In this document: piece after piece, positions 27,837-36,229 of the stretch
Layout: every line of letters begins with the position of its first letter
How positions within the stretch are numbered: position 1 is the stretch's first letter
Origin: Nocardioides bizhenqiangii
GTDB taxonomy: Bacteria > Actinomycetota > Actinomycetes > Propionibacteriales > Nocardioidaceae
Direction of reading: 5' to 3'
Length of the DNA stretch: 64,000 nt
NCBI RefSeq assembly: GCF_034661235.1
Contig: NZ_CP141059.1
Coordinates: 2,789,501 to 2,853,500 of the forward strand
Position numbers and translations under genes: made by a program
The notes under the pieces: model-generated
The model's input: only the letters and a program-made list of their open reading frames with translations
Database searches by the model: none
What the model was told of the DNA's origin: nothing

Positions 27837-29386
27837 CGGGCGGCTCCCCGGAGCAGCTCGCGCACGACCTCGCGGTCGTCGAAGGGATGGATCACGCCGT
27901 CGATCTCCTGGCCGGTCTCGTGCCCCTTGCCCGCCACGAGCACGACGTCGCCCGGCCCGGCGGCGTCGAGCGCGGTCGCGATCGCGGCCCGGCGGTCACC
28001 GACCTCGAGCACCTCGGCCCGCCGCGACGCCTCGACGTCGTCGATGCCCGCCAGCACCGCCGCCCGGATCTCGGCCGGCTGCTCGGTGCGCGGGTTGTCG
28101 TCGGTAACGATCACCAGGTCGGCCTGGGCAGCGGCGATCGCGCCCATAGCCGGCCGCTTGCCGCGGTCACGGTCGCCGCCCGCGCCGATGACGACGATCA
28201 GGCGGCCGGCCGTCACGGGCCGCAGCGTCGCGAGCACCGCCGTGAGGGCGTCCGGCTTGTGCGCGTAGTCGACGTAGACCGCAAAGCCGACGGTCTCGTC
28301 GGACACCCGCTCCAACCGGCCCGGCACTCCTCCGGTCGCCGCCACCCCCGCGACCACCTGCTCGGGATCGAGCCCGGCCTCGGTCGCCGCGGCGACGGCC
28401 GACAGCGCGTTGGCGACGTTGAAGTCGCCCGGCAGTGCCACCGACGCCGGGAGCGACAGACCGCCCGGCCCGCGGATCGTGAACGTCGATCCCTCCGGTC
28501 CGAGCTCGACGTCGGTCACCGACCAGTCGGCGTCACGGCCGTGCGTGGACATCGTGCGGATGGGGATGGTCGCGGTGGTCACGAGCCGGCGACCGTGCTC
28601 GTCGTCGACGTTGACCAGGCCGAGCCGCGCCCGTCCGGGGGTGAACAGCGCCGCCTTGGCGGCGAAGTAGTCGTCGAGATCGGCGTGGAAGTCGAGGTGG
28701 TCACGCCCGAGGTTCGTGAAGACGGCGACGTCGAACACCACCCCGTCGACCCGCCCCAGCACCAGGGCGTGGCTCGACACCTCCATCGCGCAGCAGGTGA
28801 TCCCCTCCTCCCGCATCAACGCGAACAGCCCGTGCAGGTCCGGCGCCTCCGGGGTCGTGAGCGTCGTCTTGAGGTCCGTCCCGGCGAGGCGCGTGCCGAC
28901 GGTGCCGACGACCGCGGACGCGATGCCGGCCGCGCCGAGGCCGCTGTCGAGCAGGCGGGTGGCGGTGGTCTTGCCCTGGGTGCCGGTGACCCCGATCATC
29001 CGCATCGCGCGGGCGGGGTGCCCGTAGATGCCGGCGGAGACGGCGCCGAGCACCCCACGCGGCTGCGCCACGACGACGGCCGGCAGGCCCGCCGGTACGG
29101 CGGCCGCGCCGGTCTCGTCGGTCAGGACCACGCTGGCGCCCGCAGCCGCGGCCTGGGTGACGAAGTCGATGCCGTGGGCCCGCGCACCGGGGAGCGCTGC
29201 GTAGACGTCGCCCGGCAGCACCCGCCGCGAGTCGAGGGTGATGCCCGTGACCGCCACGTCGGCACCGTCGCCGCCGACCACGCGCGCCTCGTCCTGCTCC
29301 CGGACCAGTGCGACGACGTCGTCGAACGAGAGCGCCGCCGGGTGCCGCGGTCGCGTGGTCCCCGTGTCCATCAGGGGTCCCGTCAC
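27833..29386 (-). CDS. murE: UDP-MurNAc-dipeptide--diaminopimelate ligase MurE
   Basis: 517 aa from a GTG overlapping the ftsI stop as GTGA; an ATG five codons later (29371) is the alternative. It adds the third residue of the stem peptide. MIGVTGTQGKTTATRLLD is the P-loop; EVSSHALVLGRV, NLGRDHLDFH, YVDYAHKPDAL follow. The specificity motif is DNPRTE, which in known MurE enzymes selects diaminopimelate over lysine. Whether the isomer is meso- or LL-DAP cannot be read, though LL-DAP is expected for Nocardioides. Confidence 0.97.
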   Translation of the reverse strand: MTGPLMDTGTTRPRHPAALSFDDVVALVREQDEARVVGGDGADVAVTGITLDSRRVLPGDVYAALPGARAHGIDFVTQAAAAGASVVLTDETGAAAVPAGLPAVVVAQPRGVLGAVSAGIYGHPARAMRMIGVTGTQGKTTATRLLDSGLGAAGIASAVVGTVGTRLAGTDLKTTLTTPEAPDLHGLFALMREEGITCCAMEVSSHALVLGRVDGVVFDVAVFTNLGRDHLDFHADLDDYFAAKAALFTPGRARLGLVNVDDEHGRRLVTTATIPIRTMSTHGRDADWSVTDVELGPEGSTFTIRGPGGLSLPASVALPGDFNVANALSAVAAATEAGLDPEQVVAGVAATGGVPGRLERVSDETVGFAVYVDYAHKPDALTAVLATLRPVTAGRLIVVIGAGGDRDRGKRPAMGAIAAAQADLVIVTDDNPRTEQPAEIRAAVLAGIDDVEASRRAEVLEVGDRRAAIATALDAAGPGDVVLVAGKGHETGQEIDGVIHPFDDREVVRELLRGAAR

Positions 29387-31161
29387 CACTCGACGGGGAG
29401 CTGCGAGGCGCGGGTCCCGGTCGGGGGCACGCCGTACCGCCGGAGAGCGTGGCTCATCAGCTTCGCGAACGCCGGGCCGGCGACGGTGCCGCCGCCACCG
29501 GTGCGTGAGTCGTGGACCACCACGTAGACGGTGAACCGCGGGTCGTCGGTCGGGCCGAACCCGACGAACGACGCGGTGTGGCTGCCGTCGTAGCTGCCGT
29601 CGACGACCCGCTGCGCGGTGCCGGTCTTGCCGGCGATCCGGTAGCCGGGCACGGCGGCCAGCGGCGCGGCGCCGTCGACCGGGTCGAGCACTCGTTCCAT
29701 CATCAGTGCAGTCTGCCGCGCCGCCCTGGTGCTGATCACACGGCGCTCGTCGGCCTGCTCGGTGCCGACCTCGGTGCCGTCGTCCAGCGTCGCTCTGCCG
29801 TCGACGAGGCTGGGGTCGATCCGCACGCCGTCGTTGGCGATGGTGTTGACCGCGGCGATCATCTGCACGGCGTTGACGGACAGCGACTGGCCGAACGCGA
29901 TCCGGTCGTCGACCTGGTCGGTCCACTCCGCGCCTTCCGGGAGAATGCCCTTGGTCTCGCCGCGGAGGCCGATCCCGGTCTCCTCACCGAACCCGAAGGC
30001 CGTCAGGTAGGAGCGCAGCTCGCCGGGCGCGAACTCGTCGGCGGCGAGGACGGTGCCGATGTTCGAGGACTTGGCGAGGATGCCGGTCAGGGTGAGGTGC
30101 TCGACGCCGTGCACCCAGTGGTCGTGGATCGGCTGGTCCTGCCGGTTGAGCACGGGCGGTACGACGTACTGCTGCAGCGGCCGGCCGAGACCGGCGTCGA
30201 TGACCGAGCTCAGGGTGAGCACCTTCTCGGTCGAGCCGGGTTCGTAGACGTCGGTCAGCGCGCTCGACCTGTAGCGCGACTTCGGCCACTCCTGCGGCTC
30301 GCTGGCGTCGTAGCTCGGATAGTCGGCCAGCGCGAGGATCTCACCGGTGCGGCTGTCCATGATGATGGCGATCCCCGACTCCGCGTGGGACCCCTCGACC
30401 GTCTGTTGCAGGACACCCTGCGTGAAGTGCTGCAGCCCGTTGTCGATGGTCAGGTTCAGGTCCGTGCCGTCGACCGCGGGGCTCACCGTGTTGTCGCCGA
30501 GCGGGATCTGGGTGCCGGCGCCCATCTCGTAGCGGGCCTCGCCGTCCACGCCGGAGAGGTAGTCGTCGAACGCGTCCTCCAACCCGGCGAGGGCGCGCGC
30601 CGAGCCGTCCCGGCGTGGGGTGCCGAGGAAGCCCACGAGGTTGGCCGCCAGGTCGCCGTTGGGATAGATCCGCACCGGGTCGCGTTGCATGAAGAGGCCG
30701 ACGAAGCCCTCCTCCTCTGCCTCCGCGACCACCGCCTCCGCCTGCCACGTCGGCACCTGGCGGGCGATGTACTGGAACCGACTGTCTTCCACCCGGAGCC
30801 GCTCGAGCACGCGGACGTAGTCGAGGTCGAGTCGCCTGGCCAGGAACGTCGCGAGCTCCGGAGCGTCGTCGCTCGTCAGCGTCGGATCGGCGATGATCAT
30901 CCGACCGTCGATCGACTCCGCGAGCGGATCGCCGTTGCGGTCGAGGATCTCCCCGCGGGTGGCGGGCAGGGAGACGATGACCGAGCCCTCGGCGGCCGCC
31001 ATCTCGGCGTACCGGTCGGGGTCGACTCCCTGCAGCTGGACCAGGCGCGCCGCGAAGACCGACAGCACCATCGCGATGAAGACGAACCCCACCTTGAGCC
31101 GCACCTGTGGTGACGCGCGCAGCGGACTACCGGCCGTGCGGGGTCGGCTAGGTCCGGTCAC
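29383..31161 (-). CDS. ftsI: Septal class B penicillin-binding protein FtsI (PBP3)
   Basis: 592 aa, GTG start. One N-terminal membrane span (about 22-42), the dimerisation/pedestal domain with RGEILDRNGDPLA, then the transpeptidase domain with EPGSTEK (active Ser and Lys of SxxK), SSN (SxN) and AGKTGTAQ (KTG). STEK has Glu where Phe, Val or Met is more usual. It cross-links septal peptidoglycan with FtsW. No PASTA domains. It lies 18 nt after ftsL. Confidence 0.96.
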   Translation of the reverse strand: MTGPSRPRTAGSPLRASPQVRLKVGFVFIAMVLSVFAARLVQLQGVDPDRYAEMAAAEGSVIVSLPATRGEILDRNGDPLAESIDGRMIIADPTLTSDDAPELATFLARRLDLDYVRVLERLRVEDSRFQYIARQVPTWQAEAVVAEAEEEGFVGLFMQRDPVRIYPNGDLAANLVGFLGTPRRDGSARALAGLEDAFDDYLSGVDGEARYEMGAGTQIPLGDNTVSPAVDGTDLNLTIDNGLQHFTQGVLQQTVEGSHAESGIAIIMDSRTGEILALADYPSYDASEPQEWPKSRYRSSALTDVYEPGSTEKVLTLSSVIDAGLGRPLQQYVVPPVLNRQDQPIHDHWVHGVEHLTLTGILAKSSNIGTVLAADEFAPGELRSYLTAFGFGEETGIGLRGETKGILPEGAEWTDQVDDRIAFGQSLSVNAVQMIAAVNTIANDGVRIDPSLVDGRATLDDGTEVGTEQADERRVISTRAARQTALMMERVLDPVDGAAPLAAVPGYRIAGKTGTAQRVVDGSYDGSHTASFVGFGPTDDPRFTVYVVVHDSRTGGGGTVAGPAFAKLMSHALRRYGVPPTGTRASQLPVEW

Positions 31162-31179
31162 ACCCTCAAACCTAGATCG

Positions 31180-31749
31180 CTAGCGCTGGCGCGCCCGGTC
31201 CGGCACGCCGTTGCGGTCGCCATTCCCGCGCCCGCCGTCGCCGCGGTCCCCGCGGGCCCCGATCCGCTCGACAACGGGATCCGGGTCGAGCGCGGCGGGC
31301 TTCTTCGGGCTGGGGACGCTCCCCGGCAGATCGAATCCGGGCACCGCCGGCTGCTTCTGGTCGCCGAGCACGTCGCCGGTGGCCAGGTCGAGCACGAGCG
31401 GTCCGCCGGCCGGCAGCACCATTTCCATCCGCTGCGCCTCGGTCGCGATCCGCTGGGGGTCGCGCAGCGCCTGGAGCTCGAGGCGGAGCGCCTCCTGCTG
31501 GGCGGTCAGGTCGTCGGCCTGCTGCTCGAGCGCGGCCGCGCGGAACGACGCCTGCTGCATGGAGGTGTTGAACATCAGCAGGCCGATGACCCCGGCCAGC
31601 AGGATGACGCTGACCAGTGTCACGAACGGCACCCGCGGGGCGCGGGGCTTGGTACGGGGCCGCGGTACGACGGTGAGCCGGGCCCGCTTGACGGCGATCT
31701 CGGCGATCCGCGGGAGCCGCGCGCGGACCTGGGCTGCGGTGCTGCTCAT
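31180..31749 (-). CDS. ftsL: FtsL-like septum formation protein
   Basis: 189 aa. A basic N terminus (KRARLTVVPRPRTKPRAPR), one membrane span at about 42-62, then a coiled coil SFRAAALEQQADDLTAQQEA and LRDPQRIATEAQRMEMVLP, followed by a disordered Gly/Asp/Arg tail. Size and place between rsmH and ftsI identify FtsL, although sequence identity in this family is low. Its ATG overlaps the stop of a 36-aa ORF as ATGA. Confidence 0.85.
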   Translation of the reverse strand: MSSTAAQVRARLPRIAEIAVKRARLTVVPRPRTKPRAPRVPFVTLVSVILLAGVIGLLMFNTSMQQASFRAAALEQQADDLTAQQEALRLELQALRDPQRIATEAQRMEMVLPAGGPLVLDLATGDVLGDQKQPAVPGFDLPGSVPSPKKPAALDPDPVVERIGARGDRGDGGRGNGDRNGVPDRARQR

Positions 31750-31856
31750 GATTTTTCGGGGTCCCTGCGGAGTTGTTCGCTGGAGGACAGAAGGTGCGGG
31801 TCGGCGGTCGCCAGCAGACCGCCTGGGGGAGGCGAAGAACTTCGTGGGGTGTTCAT
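31746..31856 (-). CDS. 36-aa ORF coupled at both ends between rsmH and ftsL
   Basis: The product starts [20 protein letters not shown] and is Ser/Pro-rich with no membrane span. Its ATG overlaps the rsmH TGA as ATGA, and its own TGA overlaps the ftsL ATG as ATGA. GGGAG precedes the start by 4 nt. This chain leaves no untranslated spacer, so it is probably translated, perhaps mainly to couple ftsL to rsmH. Third codon positions are about 64% G+C, lower than in neighbours, which argues against strong selection on the protein. No family is recognised. Confidence 0.6.
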   Translation of the reverse strand: MNTPRSSSPPPGGLLATADPHLLSSSEQLRRDPEKS

Positions 31857-32833
31857 GCGGCTCCCTTGCCGTCGGTCCGGGGTCGAACTCGTTCGATGGC
31901 GCGCAGCCGCACGGACGCGGCGCGGGGGTTCTCGGCGATCTGGTCTGCGTTCGCCTGCTCGGCGCCGCGGGTGACGAGTCGCAGTGCCGGCTCGTGACCC
32001 TCGGGCACGAACGGCAGGTCCTCGGGCACGTCGCTCCGGCTGGCGGCGGTGAACGCCCGCTTCACCACCCGGTCCTCGAGGGAGTGGTAGGACTCGACGA
32101 CCACCCGGCCGCCGACGCCAATCGCGTCGATCGCGGCCGGCACCGCCCGCTCGAGCACCCGCAGCTCGTCGTTGACCTCCATCCGCAGCGCCTGGAACGT
32201 GCGCTTGGCGGGGTGGCCGCCGGTACGACGGGCCGGGGCCGGGATGACGTCGTAGAGCAGGGCCACCAGACGTCCGGACGTGGTGAACGGTGCGCGGGCG
32301 CGCTCGCGCACGATCGCGTCGACGATCCGGCGGGCGTGGCGCTCCTCGCCGTACTCCCGCAGCACGCGGAGCAGGTCGGGCGCCGCGTAGGTGTTGAGGA
32401 CGTCGGCCGCGGTGGGACCGTGCCCTGTGTCGGAGGGGTCCATCCGCATGTCGAGAGGAGCGTCGACGGCGTACGCGAAGCCCCGTTCGGGGAGGTCGAG
32501 CTGCATCGAGGAGACGCCGAGGTCGAAGAGCACTCCGTCGACCTCGGGGAGGCCGAGGTCCGCGAGCACGTCGGGGATCTCGTCGTAGACGGCGTGGACC
32601 GCGGTGAACCGGTCGCCGTACGGCGCCAGTCGCTCGCGGCTGAGCTCGAGCGCACGCGGGTCGCGATCGATCCCGATCACCCGCGCCAGCTCGCACCGGG
32701 CGAGCACCGCCTCGGTGTGGCCGCCCAGGCCGAGGGTCGCGTCGACCAGGACGGCGCCACTGTGGTCGAGCGCAGGTGTCAGGAGCGCCACGACCCGGTC
32801 GAGCAGGACTGGGACGTGTCGGGGAGTCGTCAT
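31853..32833 (-). CDS. rsmH: 16S rRNA (cytosine-1402-N4) methyltransferase RsmH
   Basis: 326 aa. [33 protein letters not shown] (SAM-binding loop), [29 protein letters not shown] and [16 protein letters not shown] are the family signature from N to C terminus. The enzyme modifies the P-site region of 16S rRNA. Located between a 56-aa membrane protein (13 nt upstream) and the 36-aa ORF. Confidence 0.98.
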   Translation of the reverse strand: MTTPRHVPVLLDRVVALLTPALDHSGAVLVDATLGLGGHTEAVLARCELARVIGIDRDPRALELSRERLAPYGDRFTAVHAVYDEIPDVLADLGLPEVDGVLFDLGVSSMQLDLPERGFAYAVDAPLDMRMDPSDTGHGPTAADVLNTYAAPDLLRVLREYGEERHARRIVDAIVRERARAPFTTSGRLVALLYDVIPAPARRTGGHPAKRTFQALRMEVNDELRVLERAVPAAIDAIGVGGRVVVESYHSLEDRVVKRAFTAASRSDVPEDLPFVPEGHEPALRLVTRGAEQANADQIAENPRAASVRLRAIERVRPRTDGKGAA

Positions 32834-32846
32834 CGCCGGGTGGCCC

Positions 32847-33017
32847 TCAGTGACCCAACCAGAAGCCGAGCAGGACGATCAGGAAGACCGTGAGGGAGAC
32901 CCCGGCCGAGAACGCCATCAGGGTCACGGCCTCGCGGGCCAGCTCACGCACCCGGGGTTCGCCGACCTCGGTTGCGGTGCCGACCGTCCCGGCTGCACTC
33001 GCGCCCATCACGCTCAT
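32847..33017 (-). CDS. 56-aa single-span membrane protein in the dcw operon
   Basis: The product begins [20 protein letters not shown] and ends in one strong hydrophobic helix, [20 protein letters not shown], at about residues 37-56. A basic/acidic stretch RVRELAREA precedes the helix, so the N terminus is probably cytoplasmic. AGGGGG lies 7 nt before the ATG, and codon third positions are nearly all G or C, like real genes here. It sits between mraZ and rsmH, 13 nt before rsmH. A small protein at this place may act in division, but no function is known to me. Confidence 0.8.
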   Translation of the reverse strand: MSVMGASAAGTVGTATEVGEPRVRELAREAVTLMAFSAGVSLTVFLIVLLGFWLGH

Positions 33018-33079
33018 GGTTCGACCCCCTGACCCTGCCCGCGAGAAACGAAGAAGCTGAAGAAACGTCTGCTGCTGAA

Positions 33080-33191
33080 CGATCCGCAGGACCAGGTCCC
33101 CCGCCCGCTCCCGGTGGGGTTGCCGTCTGGTGCCGGGGAAGGTGCCCCAGAAGGCAGCGGGAGCGGGCCAGAGACCTCGTCCTGCGGATCG
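33080..33191. repeat. Long imperfect hairpin in the mraZ-rsmH leader region
   Basis: Nested inverted segments share one centre: 33080-33092 pairs with 33179-33191 (13 bp, perfect), 33094-33098 with 33173-33177 (5 bp), 33103-33112 with 33159-33168 (10 bp, perfect), and 33121-33130 with 33147-33156 (9 of 10 bp). About 37 bp can pair within 112 nt. It lies in the 218-nt non-coding gap between the mraZ stop and the 56-aa gene. It could be an attenuator, a processing site or a mobile palindrome. Confidence 0.8.
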
Positions 33192-33235
33192 CTATGGAGT
33201 TGTGCTCCCGGTCGCGCCGACCGGCCGTCGGTGAC

Positions 33236-33658
33236 TCAGTCGTCGTCCTCGTCGAGGTCGACGAAGTCACCCATCGCGTCCTCCTGGAACTCCCGCCAGC
33301 GGTCGGGGTTCCAGATCTCCAGCCGGTCGCGCACACCGATCACCACGACGTCGCGATCGAGTCCGGCGTAGTCGCGCAGGTGGGCCGGGATGCCGATCCG
33401 GCCCTGCTTGTCGGGGGTGCCCTCGTCGCCGCCGGCGAACAGCACCCGTGCGTAACGGCGTGCGGCGCGGTTGGTCATCGGCCGGGCCGCGGCGCGGTCG
33501 GCCTCCTCCGCGAACACGTCGGAGGGCCAGACGACGAGGCAGTTCTCCTGACCCTGCGTCACCACGAGCCCCTCTGACAGTCGATCCCTGAACTTCGCCG
33601 GGAGGAAGAGGCGCCCCTTGTCGTCGAGCTTGGGGGTGTAGGTGCCCATGAAGAGCAT
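33236..33658 (-). CDS. mraZ: Transcriptional regulator MraZ
   Basis: 140 aa from ATG 33658, chosen because AGGAGG lies 6 nt upstream; the frame extends to 33721 but over the promoter repeats. Two AbrB-like swapped-hairpin repeats: FMGTYTPKLDDKGRLFLPAKFRDRL and ARVLFAGGDEGTPDKQGRIGIPAHLR (each cut here by family spacing), with DxKGR-type DNA-binding turns DDKGR and DKQGR. MraZ represses its own dcw promoter through direct repeats, two of which are found just upstream. Confidence 0.97.
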   Translation of the reverse strand: MLFMGTYTPKLDDKGRLFLPAKFRDRLSEGLVVTQGQENCLVVWPSDVFAEEADRAAARPMTNRAARRYARVLFAGGDEGTPDKQGRIGIPAHLRDYAGLDRDVVVIGVRDRLEIWNPDRWREFQEDAMGDFVDLDEDDD

Positions 33659-33675
33659 CGGGCACCTCCTGCTTC

Positions 33676-33711
33676 CTCCACTTTCCCCCACAGTACTCCA
33701 CTTTCCCCCAC
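33676..33711 (-). promoter_or_regulatory. MraZ operator: two 16-bp direct repeats
   Basis: GTGGGGGAAAGTGGAG occurs exactly twice on the minus strand, at 33711-33696 and 33691-33676, a 20-bp period. G-rich GTGGGG/GTGGAG units with fixed spacing are the known MraZ-box type. One copy fills the spacer between -35 and -10 and the other lies at the transcription start, so bound MraZ would block RNA polymerase. Confidence 0.8.
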
Positions 33712-33717
33712 CGTCAA
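33690..33717 (-). promoter_or_regulatory. dcw operon promoter
   Basis: -35 TTGACG (33717-33712), 16-nt spacer, -10 TACTGT (33695-33690) on the minus strand. The start point should fall near 33683, giving a leader of about 25 nt to the mraZ ATG. It overlaps both MraZ repeats. Confidence 0.7.
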
Positions 33718-33939
33718 CCACCCAACGGCGTGTTTCGCATGGGTGCGGACGCGTTTGCGCAGGCCAGACCCCCGGCAGCCGCGTGGAGCGTGGTGGAGGG
33801 GGACGCCGGTCGATGCGAACGCGTGACCGCTCCGTGACCTCAGGAGCCGTTCCCTAGGGTTAGGTTGCTCCGGCGCCGTACCTTTGCCCTACCGCGCGCC
33901 CTACGCTGGAAGGGCGCGCAAGAGACGGGAGACCTGCAC

Positions 33940-34944
33940 GTGGAGTCGCCGACCCCTCATCCGACCGCGGGGCAACCGCACCACCCCACCGGGGCCGACG
34001 TCGCGACCGTCGCCCGGGTGGCCGGCCGGATCCGCTCCAACATCGAGCGCGTCATCGAAGGCAAGAGCGAGGTCGTCTCCGCCGCGCTCGTGGTGCTGCT
34101 GGCCGAAGGGCACCTGTTGCTCGAGGACGTCCCCGGTGTCGGCAAGACCATGCTCAGCAAGTCGCTCGCCCGCAGCATCGACTCGACGGTGCGCCGGATC
34201 CAGTTCACGCCCGACCTGCTGCCGTCCGACGTCACCGGCGTCTCCGTCTACAACCAGCAGACCCGCGAGTTCGAGTTCCGGCCCGGCGGCGTCTTCGCCA
34301 ACATCGTGATCGGCGACGAGATCAACCGCGCCTCCCCCAAGACGCAGTCCGCGCTGCTGGAGTGCATGGAGGAGCGGCAGGTGACCGTCGACAACGTCAC
34401 CTACCACCTCGAGCCGCCGTTCATGGTGATCGCGACCCAGAACCCGGTCGAGATGGAGGGCACCTACGCGCTGCCCGAGGCGCAGCGCGACCGGTTCATG
34501 GCCCGGGTGTCGATCGGCTACCCGGTGCCGGCGGCCGAGATCGCGATGCTCAATTCGCACACCGAGCTCAACCCTCTCGACGACCTCGAGCCGGTCACCG
34601 ACAGTGCCGAGCTCCGCAAGCTCTGCGGGATCGTCGGCCAGGTCCACGTCTCCGAGGCGGTCCAGCGGTACGCCGTCTCCCTGACCGCCGCCACTCGGGA
34701 GAACCCCGAGCTGCTGCTCGGTGCCTCGCCGCGGGCGACGCTCCACCTGGTGCGGGCCGCCAAGGCCTACGCCGCCCTCCACCAGCGCGACTTCGTGCTG
34801 CCCGACGACGTGCGCGCACTGGTGCACCCCGTGATCGCCCACCGGCTGCTGCCGAGCGCGGAGGCGGCCGTGGGCGGTCGCGGCACCGGCGCGATCCTCG
34901 AGGGGATCGCCGCGCAGGTGCCGGTCCCCGAGATCCGCTCCTGA
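33940..34944 (+). CDS. MoxR-family AAA+ ATPase
   Basis: 334 aa from a GTG with GGGAGA 7 nt upstream; an open frame from 33865 has no better start. Walker A is EDVPGVGKTMLSKSL, Walker B VIGDEINRASPKTQSALLE, sensor region VIATQNPVEMEGTYALPEAQ and the lid with SPRATLHLVRAAKAYA. MoxR ATPases act as chaperones for metal insertion or complex assembly and nearly always pair with DUF58 proteins, as here (31 nt downstream). Divergent from mraZ, a common actinobacterial arrangement. Confidence 0.95.
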   Translation: MESPTPHPTAGQPHHPTGADVATVARVAGRIRSNIERVIEGKSEVVSAALVVLLAEGHLLLEDVPGVGKTMLSKSLARSIDSTVRRIQFTPDLLPSDVTGVSVYNQQTREFEFRPGGVFANIVIGDEINRASPKTQSALLECMEERQVTVDNVTYHLEPPFMVIATQNPVEMEGTYALPEAQRDRFMARVSIGYPVPAAEIAMLNSHTELNPLDDLEPVTDSAELRKLCGIVGQVHVSEAVQRYAVSLTAATRENPELLLGASPRATLHLVRAAKAYAALHQRDFVLPDDVRALVHPVIAHRLLPSAEAAVGGRGTGAILEGIAAQVPVPEIRS

Positions 34945-34975
34945 CGGCCGGCGCGGCGCGACATGAGACACGGCG

Positions 34976-36229
34976 ATGCGTGACGGACTGGCGGGACTGA
35001 CCCTCCGCGGCCGAGCGTTCCTCGCCGCGGGCGTCACCGCGATCTGCTGCGCCGTGCTCCTCGGGCAGTCGACGCTGACCCGGATCGGCGTCCTCGTCGT
35101 CGCGCTCCCGCTCGTCTCCGCGTTCGTCATCGGGCGGCGGCGCTACGCACTCGCGGTGACGCGGTCGGTTCACCCGCGGCTGGTCGCGGCCGGGCAGCCC
35201 GCGCGGATCGACCTCGAGCTCACCAACGCGGGCCGCCCGAGTGCCGGCGCGATCCTGGTCGAGGACCAGGTGCCCTACGCCCTCGGCACCCGGCCGCGGT
35301 TCGTGCTGCAGGGCATCGCACGGCAGTGGCAGCGGCGCGTGAGCTACCAGGTCCGCTCCGACGTGCGCGGCCGGTTCGAGATCGGGCCGCTCACGATCCG
35401 CATCGCCGACCCGTTCGGTCTGATCGAGCTCCGCCGGATGGTCCCCGGCGTGGCACCGCTCGTGGTCACGCCCCGGACCGTGGTCCTGCCGCGGATCCCG
35501 GTGATGGGCGGCTGGAGCGGGTCGGGCGAGCACCGGCCGCAGGCGTTCGCCGCCGGCTCGGCCGAGGACGTCAGCGTCCGCGAGTACCGCCGTGGCGACG
35601 AGCTGCGCCGCGTCCACTGGCGCAGCTCCGCGCGGGTGGGCGACCTGATGGTGCGCCGTGAGGAACAGCCCTGGGAGGCCCGCGCCACGGTCCTGCTCGA
35701 CAACCGCCTTCGTGCCCACCGCGGGCAAGGCCTCGGCTCCAGCTTCGAGTTCGCGGTGGTGGCCGCCGCGTCCCTCGTGCTGCACCTCGACCAGCACGGC
35801 TACGCCGTACGGCTCGTGCTGGCGGACGGCTCGGGCGCGGACGAGACGTCCACCGCCGTCCTCGAGCGGCTCGCTCTCGTCACGACGAGGCAGACCGCCG
35901 TCATCGACGTCGGCTGGACCGGCGACCAGACCCGGGGCGGCCTGGTCGTCGCCGTGCTCGGTGGCCTCGAGCAGAGGGACAGCATCGCCCTCCGCCAGAT
36001 CCGGCACGATGCCGGTACGGCGCTGGCGATGGTGCTCGACGTCGAGCAGTGGGCCGGTCGCGCCGCCCAGGGGCAGCCCGGCCCGTCCCCGTCCGTCGCC
36101 GGCCTCGGCTGGCGAACGGTGACGCTCGGACCCCGCGACCGGCTCGACTCCGCCTGGCGCGACCTCGGACGTGCTTCCGGCAGGGCGGCGGCGGCAGCCG
36201 GCGTCGCCAGCACCAGGGGCGGCCGATGA
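34976..36229 (+). CDS. DUF58 domain protein
   Basis: 417 aa. Two hydrophobic spans at the N terminus (about 15-32 and 36-52), a beta-rich middle region, and the DUF58 signature GSAEDVSVREYRRGDELRRVHWRSSARVGDLMVR (given here for orientation in parts: EYRRGDELRRVHWR). DUF58 is related to von Willebrand factor A domains and acts with MoxR ATPases, probably in envelope assembly. Its stop overlaps the transglutaminase ATG as ATGA. Confidence 0.93.
   Translation: MRDGLAGLTLRGRAFLAAGVTAICCAVLLGQSTLTRIGVLVVALPLVSAFVIGRRRYALAVTRSVHPRLVAAGQPARIDLELTNAGRPSAGAILVEDQVPYALGTRPRFVLQGIARQWQRRVSYQVRSDVRGRFEIGPLTIRIADPFGLIELRRMVPGVAPLVVTPRTVVLPRIPVMGGWSGSGEHRPQAFAAGSAEDVSVREYRRGDELRRVHWRSSARVGDLMVRREEQPWEARATVLLDNRLRAHRGQGLGSSFEFAVVAAASLVLHLDQHGYAVRLVLADGSGADETSTAVLERLALVTTRQTAVIDVGWTGDQTRGGLVVAVLGGLEQRDSIALRQIRHDAGTALAMVLDVEQWAGRAAQGQPGPSPSVAGLGWRTVTLGPRDRLDSAWRDLGRASGRAAAAAGVASTRGGR

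Noticed and set aside
33018..33235. Small RNA or riboswitch in the mraZ gap
   Set aside because: The long hairpin is clear, but no known riboswitch core or independent promoter is visible, so it is listed only as an inverted repeat.
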